Source: Telmatobacter sp. DSM 110680 | Lineage (GTDB): Bacteria > Acidobacteriota > Terriglobia > Terriglobales > Acidobacteriaceae | Length of the DNA: 64,000 nt | Assembly (NCBI RefSeq): GCF_039994875.1 | Contig: NZ_CP121196.1 | Span: 3,162,001-3,226,000, forward strand | Reading direction: 5' to 3' | Shown: one piece after another, positions 47,709 to 55,674 of the stretch | Layout of the letters: the number at the start of each line of letters is the position of its first letter | Position numbering within the stretch: the stretch's first letter is position 1 | The notes under the pieces: model-generated | What the model was told of the DNA's origin: nothing | Database searches by the model: none | What the model saw: the letters and a program-made list of their open reading frames with translations, nothing else | Program-made: the position numbers and the translations under genes

Positions 47709-49261
47709 ACTACGCAGACCTCTTTCGAGTGACGCTGCCGGAGACGGCACTGGAAATTGCGGCTCTGCTGGTGCTGGTTTTGGATCTCGGGTTCCTGCGC
47801 AAGGCTGCGCTGCAGACGCGTGTCATGTCGGCAGTTTTGTTCGGCGTGATTGGCTGCGGAGCGGCGCTGGTCGCACTGCCATTTCAAGCCGATGGCGGAT
47901 TGACGTATCCGGGCAGTGTGGATCTGATGCTGAGCGTGGGCGGATACACAGCGGTTGCGCAGGCAGGCATCCTGGCGCTGACAGTGCTCACGTTGTTTCT
48001 GCTGGTCGGGTCGGACTTCACGCAGCATGTGGGCGAGTATGTCGCGGTTGTGTTGATGGCTGCGACAGGCGGCTTGCTGATTTCAGCAGCGCAGGATCTG
48101 CTGGTGATCTTCGTGGGGCTGGAGTTGCTGAGCCTGGGGTTGTACATCCTGACGGCGTTCGCCAAGAGGTCAGGAAAGAGCGCCGAGGCCGCGATGAAAT
48201 ATTACCTCTTCGGCGGAATGTCAGCGGCGTTTCTGCTTTTCGGGTTCAGCTATTTGTATGGACTGACGGGATCGACGAATCTGCACCGGATCATCCTGGG
48301 GCTTTACGGACCCCATGCGCTTCAGGTTGCGCCGCTGTTGTATGTGGCGATGGTGATGATTGCGGCGGGGCTTGGATTTAAAGTGGCGGCGGTGCCGTTC
48401 CACTTGTGGGCGCCGGATACCTATGAAGGCGCGCCTGCTCCGGCTGCTGCGTTCATTGCTTCGGTTTCGAAGGTGGCGAGCTTTGCATTGCTGATCGGCA
48501 TCAGCACCGCGGCATGGCATGTGTTTGATGGATTGCACGGCGGCCATGTTTCAATAACGGTTCGTTTTCACACGCAACCGCAACCGCAGTCGGTTTACCG
48601 CGACTTTCAGACGGCGTGGTCGCAGATTTTGATTGTGCTCGCCGTGGCATCAATGGTGCTCGGGAACTTTGCGGCTCTTGCGCAGACGAGTGTGCGCCGG
48701 CTGCTGGCGTATTCAGCGATTGCGCACGCGGGTTACATCTTGCTTGGGCTTGCGTTTTTCTCCTATTCTTCGCAGAGTGCGCAGGCGATTCTCTACTACA
48801 TCCTTACGTACGGGTTGACGACGATTGGTGCGTTCGGCGCGGTTGCGGTCGTAGAGCGCGCTGGCGGCAGTGACCGGATGGATGCGTTTCTCGGGCTCGC
48901 TAAACGCAATGGGCTACTGGCAGCGGTGATGATGGTGCTGTTTTTATCGCTGGCAGGCATTCCTCCATTGGTTGGGTTCTGGGCGAAGTTCAATTTGTTC
49001 GCGGCGGTCCTCAAGGTCTATCCGAGTGGAGTTGGAATCGGATTGGTGGCGCTTGCGGTGGCGATGAGCGCTGTATCGCTCTACTACTATCTGCAGGTGC
49101 TGAAGAGGGTATTAGTGATGCCGGCGGTTATAGATGCGCCGGTGAAGGCGAACCCTATTACGATGAGCGTGCTGCTGCTGATTGCGCTGATGGTCGTGGT
49201 GTTGGGGTGCCTGCCGGGTTTGCTGCAGACTTGGATGGGCAGCTTCTACGCTGGGATGTAG
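47705..49261 (+). CDS. nuoN: NADH-quinone oxidoreductase subunit N
   Basis: A 518-residue antiporter-like subunit nearest the quinone module. Conserved charges are Glu in FVGLELLSLGLYIL and Lys in GLGFKVAAVPFHLWAPD, with a further Lys in VSKVASFALLI. It ends the complex I cluster; 143 bases of non-coding DNA follow. A hydrophilic loop (HTQPQPQSVYRDFQTAW, about residue 285-305) is longer than usual. Confidence 0.96.
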   Translation: MNYADLFRVTLPETALEIAALLVLVLDLGFLRKAALQTRVMSAVLFGVIGCGAALVALPFQADGGLTYPGSVDLMLSVGGYTAVAQAGILALTVLTLFLLVGSDFTQHVGEYVAVVLMAATGGLLISAAQDLLVIFVGLELLSLGLYILTAFAKRSGKSAEAAMKYYLFGGMSAAFLLFGFSYLYGLTGSTNLHRIILGLYGPHALQVAPLLYVAMVMIAAGLGFKVAAVPFHLWAPDTYEGAPAPAAAFIASVSKVASFALLIGISTAAWHVFDGLHGGHVSITVRFHTQPQPQSVYRDFQTAWSQILIVLAVASMVLGNFAALAQTSVRRLLAYSAIAHAGYILLGLAFFSYSSQSAQAILYYILTYGLTTIGAFGAVAVVERAGGSDRMDAFLGLAKRNGLLAAVMMVLFLSLAGIPPLVGFWAKFNLFAAVLKVYPSGVGIGLVALAVAMSAVSLYYYLQVLKRVLVMPAVIDAPVKANPITMSVLLLIALMVVVLGCLPGLLQTWMGSFYAGM

Positions 49262-49404
49262 CCGTCGCCTTTCTCCTCTTGAAGATGTGCGCTTCGGGGT
49301 GCCGGTCAGCGGACAACCTTCTATCCTCAAAAAACATCTCGATAAGACATTTAGCGCGAAACTTGTACCGTGATTCTCCCGTCTGAAATCATCAAGGAGA
49401 ATCT

Positions 49405-49878
49405 ATGCTCAACGGGAAAACCATCGTATTCTTGCGGTACGCGGCAATGAAGGCGCTCGCGTTGGCCGCGCTTGCGACCGCCGTAGTGAGTTGGGCGCCT
49501 GTCGCGCCGGCACAGGTTTCAGTCAGCGTTGGCGTCGCGCCGGTCTGCCCTTACGGATATTTTGACTATCCGCCTTATGATTGCGCGCCGTATGGCTATT
49601 ACGGCCCCGATTGGTTTGTGGGCGGTGTTTTCGTGGGCGCAGGACCCTGGTTCCATGGGCCGCGGGGTTTCTTCGGGCACGTCGATAACCGATACGATCC
49701 ACACCATGGGTATCATGGACCGCTGCCTGAGCGTGGAGCTGAACCATTCAATCATTTTCGTGGGAACGAAGCGCGAGATGGGCGTGGACATGAGGGACAG
49801 GCTCCGCATGATGCCGGGCACGAACACGCACTGCCGGGGTATCACGGTGGTGGCGGACATCCAGGCGGACACCACTAG
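49405..49878 (+). CDS. Small secreted Gly/Tyr/His-rich protein
   Basis: A 157-residue protein with a signal peptide (about 10-36, ALAALATAVVSWAPVAPAQ). The mature part is rich in Gly, Tyr, Pro and His (for example GYFDYPPYDCAPYGYYGPDW, then HHGYHGPLPERGAEPFNHF and a terminal GGGGHPGGHH). Two Cys residues could pair. Proteins with this composition are often annotated only as hypothetical; a metal-binding or envelope role is possible. ATG 49405 follows AAGGAG by eight bases. Confidence 0.72.
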   Translation: MLNGKTIVFLRYAAMKALALAALATAVVSWAPVAPAQVSVSVGVAPVCPYGYFDYPPYDCAPYGYYGPDWFVGGVFVGAGPWFHGPRGFFGHVDNRYDPHHGYHGPLPERGAEPFNHFRGNEARDGRGHEGQAPHDAGHEHALPGYHGGGGHPGGHH

Positions 49879-49966
49879 AGGTAGTGGAAAGCTCAGGTCT
49901 CAAGAAAACCAGGTCTCGAAGATGAGACCTGGGGCACTCGGCAAGGGGTTGGAACTGAAGCTGGGG

Positions 49967-50914
49967 TCATTCGAAAGTCTGCGAGAACGTGATTCGATTG
50001 CCTTCGAGGTCGAGCAGGCAGAAATTGCGAAGGCCCCAGGGATAGCTGACGGGTTCACCCAGGATGTGGGCGTTCCTGGCGAGCAATTCCGCATAAAGCG
50101 CGTCTACATCTGAGACATAGGTTCCGAAGGATCCTATGCCTTTATGCTGTTCGGTACGCGCGATCAATAAGACTGTGATCGCATCCCGATCCATGACGCC
50201 GAGATCGTCTTGCTGATAGTTGATGCGAAATCCCAAAATATCGCGATAGTAATCGACGGCTGCGGCCACATTGTCAAAAGGCAACTCTGGCAATGCTCGT
50301 CTTATGCCGTGAGGTTGCGCGTCGCGGCGGCTCGGGGAGTCCTGCCCCTGGTGATAGCTCTGGCCGAACCAGACGACGTTCCCGTCGGGATCGCGGACTT
50401 CAAACATGCGCATCTTGATCCAGTTAACTTTCTGGATTTCGCTGGGTGATGCACCGCGAGCGCGGATGGCTGCGTGCGTTGCGACGACATCATGGGATTG
50501 AAGGAACATGATTGTCGAGCCCGGAGGCTGAGGGTTTTTGAGATTCAAGTCGCCCGGCGCGAATGCTTCTTTCCCAATCTCGATACGAGCGGGTCCCAGA
50601 GTTGCTTCGTAGCCGCTCTGATGTTGTTTCACTTCGAAGCCGAGGACATCGCGGTAGAAGGCGATGCTACGTTCAATGTTTGCGGTGGCGAGAAATCGCA
50701 TGACCGGATTAACAATCTTCTTGGCCTTAGGTTGTGCGTCGACTCTGGCTTTCAAAGCGCGCCAGCTAGGGTAGCCCTGCTCGCGGGCAACATGGAGAAG
50801 AGCAGTTGCGAGCTGCGCGTCAGGATCGCTCACGCGCAATTGCTGCAAGCGGGTTTTAGCGAGTTTTTTGAGATGTTCGAGCGAGGGGCGCTCGGGAAGA
50901 TTTGAGTTTGCCAT
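49967..50914 (-). CDS. Double-VOC (glyoxalase-like) protein
   Basis: A 315-residue protein with an N-terminal helical segment (PSLEHLKKLAKTRLQQL and REQGYPSWRALKARV, about 5-60) seen in front of various VOC or ankyrin domains, then two VOC domains: one at about 72-185 (ATANIERSIAFYRDVLGF) and one at about 195-312 (DNVAAAVDYYRDILGF). VOC proteins include glyoxalases, bleomycin-resistance proteins and extradiol dioxygenases; the substrate is not inferable. ATG 50914 follows GGAAGGAAGG. An in-frame extension to 51058 lacks a site. Confidence 0.85.
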   Translation of the reverse strand: MANSNLPERPSLEHLKKLAKTRLQQLRVSDPDAQLATALLHVAREQGYPSWRALKARVDAQPKAKKIVNPVMRFLATANIERSIAFYRDVLGFEVKQHQSGYEATLGPARIEIGKEAFAPGDLNLKNPQPPGSTIMFLQSHDVVATHAAIRARGASPSEIQKVNWIKMRMFEVRDPDGNVVWFGQSYHQGQDSPSRRDAQPHGIRRALPELPFDNVAAAVDYYRDILGFRINYQQDDLGVMDRDAITVLLIARTEQHKGIGSFGTYVSDVDALYAELLARNAHILGEPVSYPWGLRNFCLLDLEGNRITFSQTFE

Positions 50915-51109
50915 AGACACCTTCCTTCCAAAATTGCCCGGGTCCGCGATTCTCGGGCTGGAAGTCAGGGTCGCTGACGGAGTTTTTGCAGTACCAGGTG
51001 GGCTGAACCCTTTACGCGGACCGTCGGCCGCCTCACGGCCTTCCAAGTAAATTAACATGGCTGGCGGTGCGGAGACGAGAGTCGCTTACGATGCGGCGGA
51101 CGCTTGAAG

Positions 51110-51245
51110 AAAAGCAGCTTCTTCGCTCACCACCCCCGAACCTACCCCAAAGAGCTCGCGCTCTTCGGGGCCCCTGAAACGTTCGGGGACCCCGTTCGCT
51201 CAGAATGACAGCGTCTCGTAATGACGCCGTTCGCTTGGAATGACA
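51110..51245 (+). repeat. Dispersed foldable repeat, divergent copy C
   Basis: AAAGCAGCTTCTTCGC at the left, CCCCAAAGAGC...GCTCTTCGGGGCCCC stem in the middle, and CGTTCGCTCAGAATGACAG, with a second GAATGACAG end at 51237-51245. It is a more diverged relative in the plus orientation, between the VOC and sdhB genes. Confidence 0.55.
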
Positions 51246-51265
51246 GCCGCTGGAAGTTACGCTCT

Positions 51266-52012
51266 TTAGCCGCGAAGGAAGTCTTTGGCTTTTTGGATTA
51301 AGACGTCGCGGCTGATGTCGGAGATGGCGTTCGTTAGCGGTATCTGCTTGGGGCAGGCCTCGACGCAGTTTTGCGCGAAACCGCATTCCTGAATTCCGCC
51401 ATCGCCGGAGAGAGCGCGGAGACGTTCTTCTGCGAATACCTTGCCAGTGGGGTGATTGTTGAAGAGCTTAACTTGAGCAATGGTGGCTGCGCCGACGAAC
51501 CCGGTGTCTTCGTTGAATTGCGGACAGACTTCCATGCAGCAGGTACAGGAGATGCAGTTGGAGAGCGGGTAATTGGCCTCCTGCTGCTGGGGGAATACGC
51601 GCGGGCCTGAACCCAAATCATAAGTGCCGTCGACGGGAACCCACGCCTTGACGCGCATCAGGTTTTCGAAGAGCACGGAGCGGTCAACCTGTAGATCGCG
51701 GACGAGGGGGAACTTCGAAAGCGGCGCGATCTTGATGGGCTGTTCGAGATTTTCGACAAGTGCGGAGCAGGCCATGCGGGCTTTGCCGTTGATGAGCATG
51801 GCACAGGAGCCGCAGATTTCTTCGAGGCAATTGGAGTCATAGGTGATGGGAGTGGTGTCGCGACCCTCGGCAGTGACGGGGTTGGCGGCGATCTCCATCA
51901 TCGCGGATATAACGTTCATGCCGGGACGCCATTCGAGCTCGAAGTTTTCCCAGGTGGCCGGTGCGTCGGGTGTGGACTGGCGCTTGATTTCGAATTTAAC
52001 GGTCTTTGCCAT
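51266..52012 (-). CDS. sdhB: Succinate dehydrogenase iron-sulfur subunit
   Basis: A 248-residue electron-transfer subunit with the N-terminal [2Fe-2S] motif (EEICGSCAMLINGKARMAC), the first 4Fe-4S motif (CISCTCCMEVCPQ) and a second Cys set (CGFAQNCVEACPKQIP) for the 4Fe-4S and 3Fe-4S clusters. It transfers electrons from the flavoprotein SdhA to the cytochrome b subunit SdhC. GAGGG precedes the start by a few bases. A 348-base gap with several repeat elements separates it from sdhA, so it could be transcribed from its own promoter or as the last operon gene. Confidence 0.96.
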   Translation of the reverse strand: MAKTVKFEIKRQSTPDAPATWENFELEWRPGMNVISAMMEIAANPVTAEGRDTTPITYDSNCLEEICGSCAMLINGKARMACSALVENLEQPIKIAPLSKFPLVRDLQVDRSVLFENLMRVKAWVPVDGTYDLGSGPRVFPQQQEANYPLSNCISCTCCMEVCPQFNEDTGFVGAATIAQVKLFNNHPTGKVFAEERLRALSGDGGIQECGFAQNCVEACPKQIPLTNAISDISRDVLIQKAKDFLRG

Positions 52013-52065
52013 ATTCCCTCAGGGTCCGGATCGACGGTTGGGTCGGGCCCGGGTGGTGCAATGCA

Positions 52066-52135
52066 AGAAGCAGATCCTTCTCTTCGCTTACCCCAACTTC
52101 GTTGGGGCCCCAAGCTGCTCCGCTCAGGATGACAC
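52066..52135 (+). repeat. Dispersed foldable repeat, copy D
   Basis: GAAGCAGATCCTTC, CCCCAACTTCGTTGGGG hairpin (7-bp stem), then GCTCAGGATGACA. It lies inside the sdhA-sdhB gap. A diverged echo (GCAGATCCTTCGACTTCGCC, then AAGATGACA) sits at 52262-52290. Confidence 0.75.
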
Positions 52136-52192
52136 TTTCACTTCTTGTGGTTCGACTACCGTTCGTGCTCCGATACGTAACGGTTGAGATTC

Positions 52193-52231
52193 GTGCTTTC
52201 CTACGTCTCAAAAGCGAGACATGGGGCACCC
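52193..52231 (+). repeat. Hairpin repeat sharing ends with the nuoH-nuoJ element
   Basis: Begins GTGCTTTCC, has stem GTCTC (52205-52209) with GAGAC (52216-52220), and ends TGGGGCACCC. Both ends match 41627-41675, while the stem sequence differs. In the sdhA-sdhB gap. Confidence 0.65.
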
Positions 52232-52287
52232 AATTTCGTGCTGATACAAACAAATGCAACTGCAGATCCTTCGACTTCGCCCAAGAT

Positions 52288-52336
52288 GACAATACAAATT
52301 TTGTATTGTCCATTTCGGCACGACTAAAGTCGTGCC
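52288..52336. repeat. 23-bp palindrome and adjacent 9-bp hairpin
   Basis: GACAATACAAA-T-TTTGTATTGTC (52288-52310) is a perfect palindrome with a one-base centre. Six bases later GGCACGACT-AA-AGTCGTGCC (52317-52336) forms a second perfect hairpin. They sit 25 bases beyond the sdhA stop on the minus strand, so one may terminate or protect the sdhA message. Confidence 0.6.
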
Positions 52337-52360
52337 CTTTCAAGACTGTGGCACGATCCT

Positions 52361-54139
52361 CTACTTCGCGGCGTCGTAACGGCGCGGACGCGGTTTGATG
52401 TATTGAATGTCCACGTCTTCGAATTCGAGGCGCGGACCTTCGGGTGAGCCTGTGAAGGCGGCTTTGGTTGTCTTCAAAAACTTTTCGTCGTTGCGATCGG
52501 GGAAGTCAGGCTTGTAGTGCGCGCCGCGTGATTCGTCACGGACAAGCGCGCCTTGCACGACGCAACGCGAGAGTTCAAGCATGTTGTATAGCTGGCGGGC
52601 GAAGGCGAAGCTGGTGTTGGCCCATTGGCTCTTGTCGCTCAGGTTTACATTCTGGAAGCGATCGAGGAGTTCGACGATTTTTTCATCGGCCTGTTTCAAT
52701 CCCTTGTTGTAACGAATGACGGTGGCATGCTCGGTCATGGTGACTCCGAGTTCGCGCCAGAGCTTGAAGGGATTTTCTGTGCCGGCGTTGGAGATGAGCT
52801 GCTTGTTCATCTCGGCCTGGCGTGCGAGTTCTGCCGCTGCTCCGCCATCGCCTTCGATCGCGGGCAGGCTCTTGGCGTAGTTGATGGCGATCGGGCCGAC
52901 CGTGAATCCGCCGAAGATGCAACTCACTAGCGAATTGGCGCCGAGGCGATTGGCGCCGTGATACTGATACTCGCATTCACCTGCCGCAAAGAGGCCGGGG
53001 ATATTCGTCATCTGGTTGAAGTCGACCCAGAGTCCGCCCATGGTGTAGTGCATGCCGGGGAAGATCTTCATCGGGACTTTGCGAGGATCGTCGCCGACGA
53101 ACTTTTCGTAGATTTCGAGGATGCCTTCGAGCTTGCGGTTCAGAGTTTCTTCGTCGATGTGGGTGAGATCGAGGTAGACCATCGGCTGGCCGTCGATGCC
53201 GAGGCCGTGCTCGTAGACGATCTTGTGAATGGCGCGGGTGGCGACGTCGCGGGGGACGAGGTTGCCGTATTTCGGATACCACTCTTCAAGGAAGTAGAAG
53301 CGCTCGGACTCGGGGATCTGCTTGATGGGGCGTTTGTCGCCGGGAGTGCGCGGAACCCAGACGCGACCACCTTCGCCGCGGGCCGATTCAGACATGAGGC
53401 GCAGCTTGTCTTCGCCGGGGATAGAGGTGGGGTGGACCTGGATGAATTCGCCGTTGGCGTAGAAGGCGCCCTGCTGGAAGACCGCGGATTGCGCGGAGCC
53501 GGTGCATACGACGGAGTTTGTACTTTTGCCGAAAAGTGCACCAACGCCGCCGGTGGCAAGGATGACTGCGTCAGCGGGGAAGGCACGCAGCTCCATGGTG
53601 CGCAGGTTCATTGCGGTGATGCCGCGGCAGACGCCCTTGGAGTCGAGGATGGAAGAGAGAAATTCCCATCCTTCGTACTTTTTGACTTTGCCATCGGACT
53701 CGTAACGGCGGACTTGCTCGTCAAGCGCATAGAGAAGCTGCTGGCCTGTGGTCGCGCCAGCGAAGGCGGTGCGGTGATAGAGGGTGCCACCGAAGCGGCG
53801 GAAATCGAGGAGACCTTCTGGCGTTCGGTTGAACGGAACGCCCATGCGATCGAGCAGGTCGATGATGGCGGGCGCGGCTTCACACATAGCCTTGACGGGC
53901 GTTTGATTGGCGAGGAAGTCGCCGCCATAGATGGTGTCGTCGAAGTGCTTGTCGGTGGTGTCGCCTTCGCCTTTTAGATTTTTGGCAGCATTGATGCCGC
54001 CCTGCGCGCAGACCGAGTGGGAGCGCTTGACGGGAACGATGGAGAAGAGGTCTACGTTGCCGCCTGCTTCCGCGATTTTGATGACTGCTGCGAGCCCGGC
54101 CAAGCCTCCGCCAACCACGATGATTTTGGGTGCTGCCAT
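52361..54139 (-). CDS. sdhA: Succinate dehydrogenase flavoprotein subunit
   Basis: A 592-residue subunit that oxidises succinate to fumarate. It has the Rossmann motif VVGGGLAGL (about 7-15), the covalent-FAD His context KRSHSVCAQGGINAA (about 39-53), and active-site segments RTAFAGATTGQQLL, HPTSI and CEYQYHGANRLGANSL. It belongs with the B. subtilis-like type that uses a single cytochrome b anchor. Start ATG 54139 follows AAAGGA by about twelve bases. An AhpD-like gene is placed between it and sdhC. Confidence 0.97.
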   Translation of the reverse strand: MAAPKIIVVGGGLAGLAAVIKIAEAGGNVDLFSIVPVKRSHSVCAQGGINAAKNLKGEGDTTDKHFDDTIYGGDFLANQTPVKAMCEAAPAIIDLLDRMGVPFNRTPEGLLDFRRFGGTLYHRTAFAGATTGQQLLYALDEQVRRYESDGKVKKYEGWEFLSSILDSKGVCRGITAMNLRTMELRAFPADAVILATGGVGALFGKSTNSVVCTGSAQSAVFQQGAFYANGEFIQVHPTSIPGEDKLRLMSESARGEGGRVWVPRTPGDKRPIKQIPESERFYFLEEWYPKYGNLVPRDVATRAIHKIVYEHGLGIDGQPMVYLDLTHIDEETLNRKLEGILEIYEKFVGDDPRKVPMKIFPGMHYTMGGLWVDFNQMTNIPGLFAAGECEYQYHGANRLGANSLVSCIFGGFTVGPIAINYAKSLPAIEGDGGAAAELARQAEMNKQLISNAGTENPFKLWRELGVTMTEHATVIRYNKGLKQADEKIVELLDRFQNVNLSDKSQWANTSFAFARQLYNMLELSRCVVQGALVRDESRGAHYKPDFPDRNDEKFLKTTKAAFTGSPEGPRLEFEDVDIQYIKPRPRRYDAAK

Positions 54140-54192
54140 TCGCTTTCGAGTCCTTTCAACTTGCCTGCAAAGATTGCAGGAGAAAACTTTTG

Positions 54193-54690
54193 CTAAACCT
54201 GCGCGTGTTCATGCGCGGGTTGAATGGTGTGACGGGGAATCGGTGGATCGTATTGGAACGGGGCGGCGATGCGATTCCATGTATTGATGACGGCGACGGC
54301 AGCGCTGAGCCACGCCAACTCATTTGGCGCGAAGTGCGCGGAGACAGCAGCGTAATCTTGGTCAGAGACGTGGTGTTCGGATAGGCGAGTGAGATGCTCG
54401 GTCCAGGTGAGTGCGGCCTTTTCGCGATCCGAGAAGACGCCGGCCTCGCGCCAGACGGCTAGCAGATCGAGCTTGGGAGCGTCGATTCCCATGTGACGCG
54501 ATTCATTGATGTGAAGCTGGGTGCAGAAGGCGCAGCCATTCATTTGGGAGGCGCGCAGTTTGACGAGTTGCTGCAGTTCAGCATCGAGGGTTGAGTTAGC
54601 GACAGCCTGACTGAGAGCGACGATGGCGTTGTGGGCTGCGCCGGCGTAACTTTGAAACTCCTTGCTGGACATGCGCGGTTTGTTGGACAT
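54193..54690 (-). CDS. Carboxymuconolactone decarboxylase/AhpD-like protein
   Basis: A 165-residue alpha-helical AhpD-fold protein with the redox-type CxxC motif and proton-relay His in NGCAFCTQLHINESR (about 60-74). AhpD-type proteins act as alkylhydroperoxidases with peroxiredoxins or as small-molecule decarboxylases. ATG 54690 is preceded by GAGGAG. It is co-directional between sdhC (30 bases away) and sdhA (53 bases), so it is probably part of the sdh transcript. A link to oxidative stress at the dehydrogenase is inference. Confidence 0.9.
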   Translation of the reverse strand: MSNKPRMSSKEFQSYAGAAHNAIVALSQAVANSTLDAELQQLVKLRASQMNGCAFCTQLHINESRHMGIDAPKLDLLAVWREAGVFSDREKAALTWTEHLTRLSEHHVSDQDYAAVSAHFAPNELAWLSAAVAVINTWNRIAAPFQYDPPIPRHTIQPAHEHAQV

Positions 54691-54720
54691 ATTCAACTCC
54701 TCAACCAAGGCACGATGAAA

Positions 54721-55473
54721 CTACGACAAGACGGGCGACGGGTGCAGATGAACGACTGCGGTGGGAACGATATCGGGAGTGTTCTGGTATTTCGGACTGA
54801 CGAAGGCCCAGATGCTGGCGAGGCCCATGACGAGCAGGACAAAGCCGAAGGCTGCGCATGCATACCCAAAACGCTTGCGGGCCTGTTCTCCGGGAGTGAT
54901 GCCCCACTTGGCTGCGAAAAGCCAGATGCCATAGGCAAAGTGCCAGCAGATGGCGATCATGGCGATGACATAGACAGCGAGCATGAATGGGTTGGCCAGT
55001 TCGTGCTGGACTTTTGCAAAAGCAGCGCCGGGATTCTCAGGAAGGCTGATGCCCATGAACCGCTGGCGCAGGACGTGCTGGCCGATGTAGAGGATCGCTA
55101 TGAGACCGGTCCAGCGCTGTGCGACGTACATCCAGTTGCCAGCCCACGGGTAATAGACGACGTTGGACTTGCCGCGGAACCAGATGTAGAGGCCGTAGAG
55201 TCCGTGATAGAGGATGGGCAGAAAGATAAAGACCCATTCGAGGACACGGACCAAAGGCAGGCCGTTGAGGAACTTCACCTGTGCGCCGTACGCGGCGGGA
55301 CCTTTGAGGGCTTCAAAGTTCGAAAGGAGGTGCTCAAGGAAAAAGGCGCCGATGGGGATGATGCCGAGGAGCGAATGGAGCTTGCGCCAGATGAAGGACG
55401 ATCCCTGAGCAGCACGAAGCGGCTGCATGCCTGCGCGGAGCTTGGGCGTAGCAGGATTTTGGGCTGTTGCCAT
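54721..55473 (-). CDS. sdhC: Succinate dehydrogenase cytochrome b558 subunit
   Basis: A 250-residue membrane anchor with about five helices and the diheme pattern of the B. subtilis SdhC family: WRKLHSLLGIIPIGAFFLEH, LPILYHGLYGLYIWF, YIGQHVL, and CWHFAYGIWLF provide the histidines. No separate sdhD is present. ATG 55473 follows AGGAG by about ten bases; a longer in-frame start at 55593 overlaps the promoter. It heads the transcription unit sdhC-AhpD-like-sdhA-sdhB. Confidence 0.92.
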   Translation of the reverse strand: MATAQNPATPKLRAGMQPLRAAQGSSFIWRKLHSLLGIIPIGAFFLEHLLSNFEALKGPAAYGAQVKFLNGLPLVRVLEWVFIFLPILYHGLYGLYIWFRGKSNVVYYPWAGNWMYVAQRWTGLIAILYIGQHVLRQRFMGISLPENPGAAFAKVQHELANPFMLAVYVIAMIAICWHFAYGIWLFAAKWGITPGEQARKRFGYACAAFGFVLLVMGLASIWAFVSPKYQNTPDIVPTAVVHLHPSPVLS

Positions 55474-55563
55474 TGAAATGTGGCTCCTAAGTGCTTCGGG
55501 TCCTGATCCGGAGCGGTGAGGTATCAGATTGAGGGACGGCGTATATAGCGCAGTTACAAGTGC

Positions 55564-55593
55564 ATTATTCGTAACGCAGATAACGATCGTCAA
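55564..55593 (-). promoter_or_regulatory. Promoter-like sequence for the sdh operon
   Basis: Minus-strand -35 TTGACG (55593-55588), 18-base spacer and -10 AATAAT (55569-55564), about 84-90 bases before the sdhC start. GTTAC...GTAAC inverted words flank the -10 element. Confidence 0.45.
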
Positions 55594-55674
55594 GCGCGGC
55601 GGACGCTAAGTATTCGGGATGTGAAAAGCGATGGCACAGATGTGCCGCGAAGTGGGTCCCGTGAAGGGAGTGAT

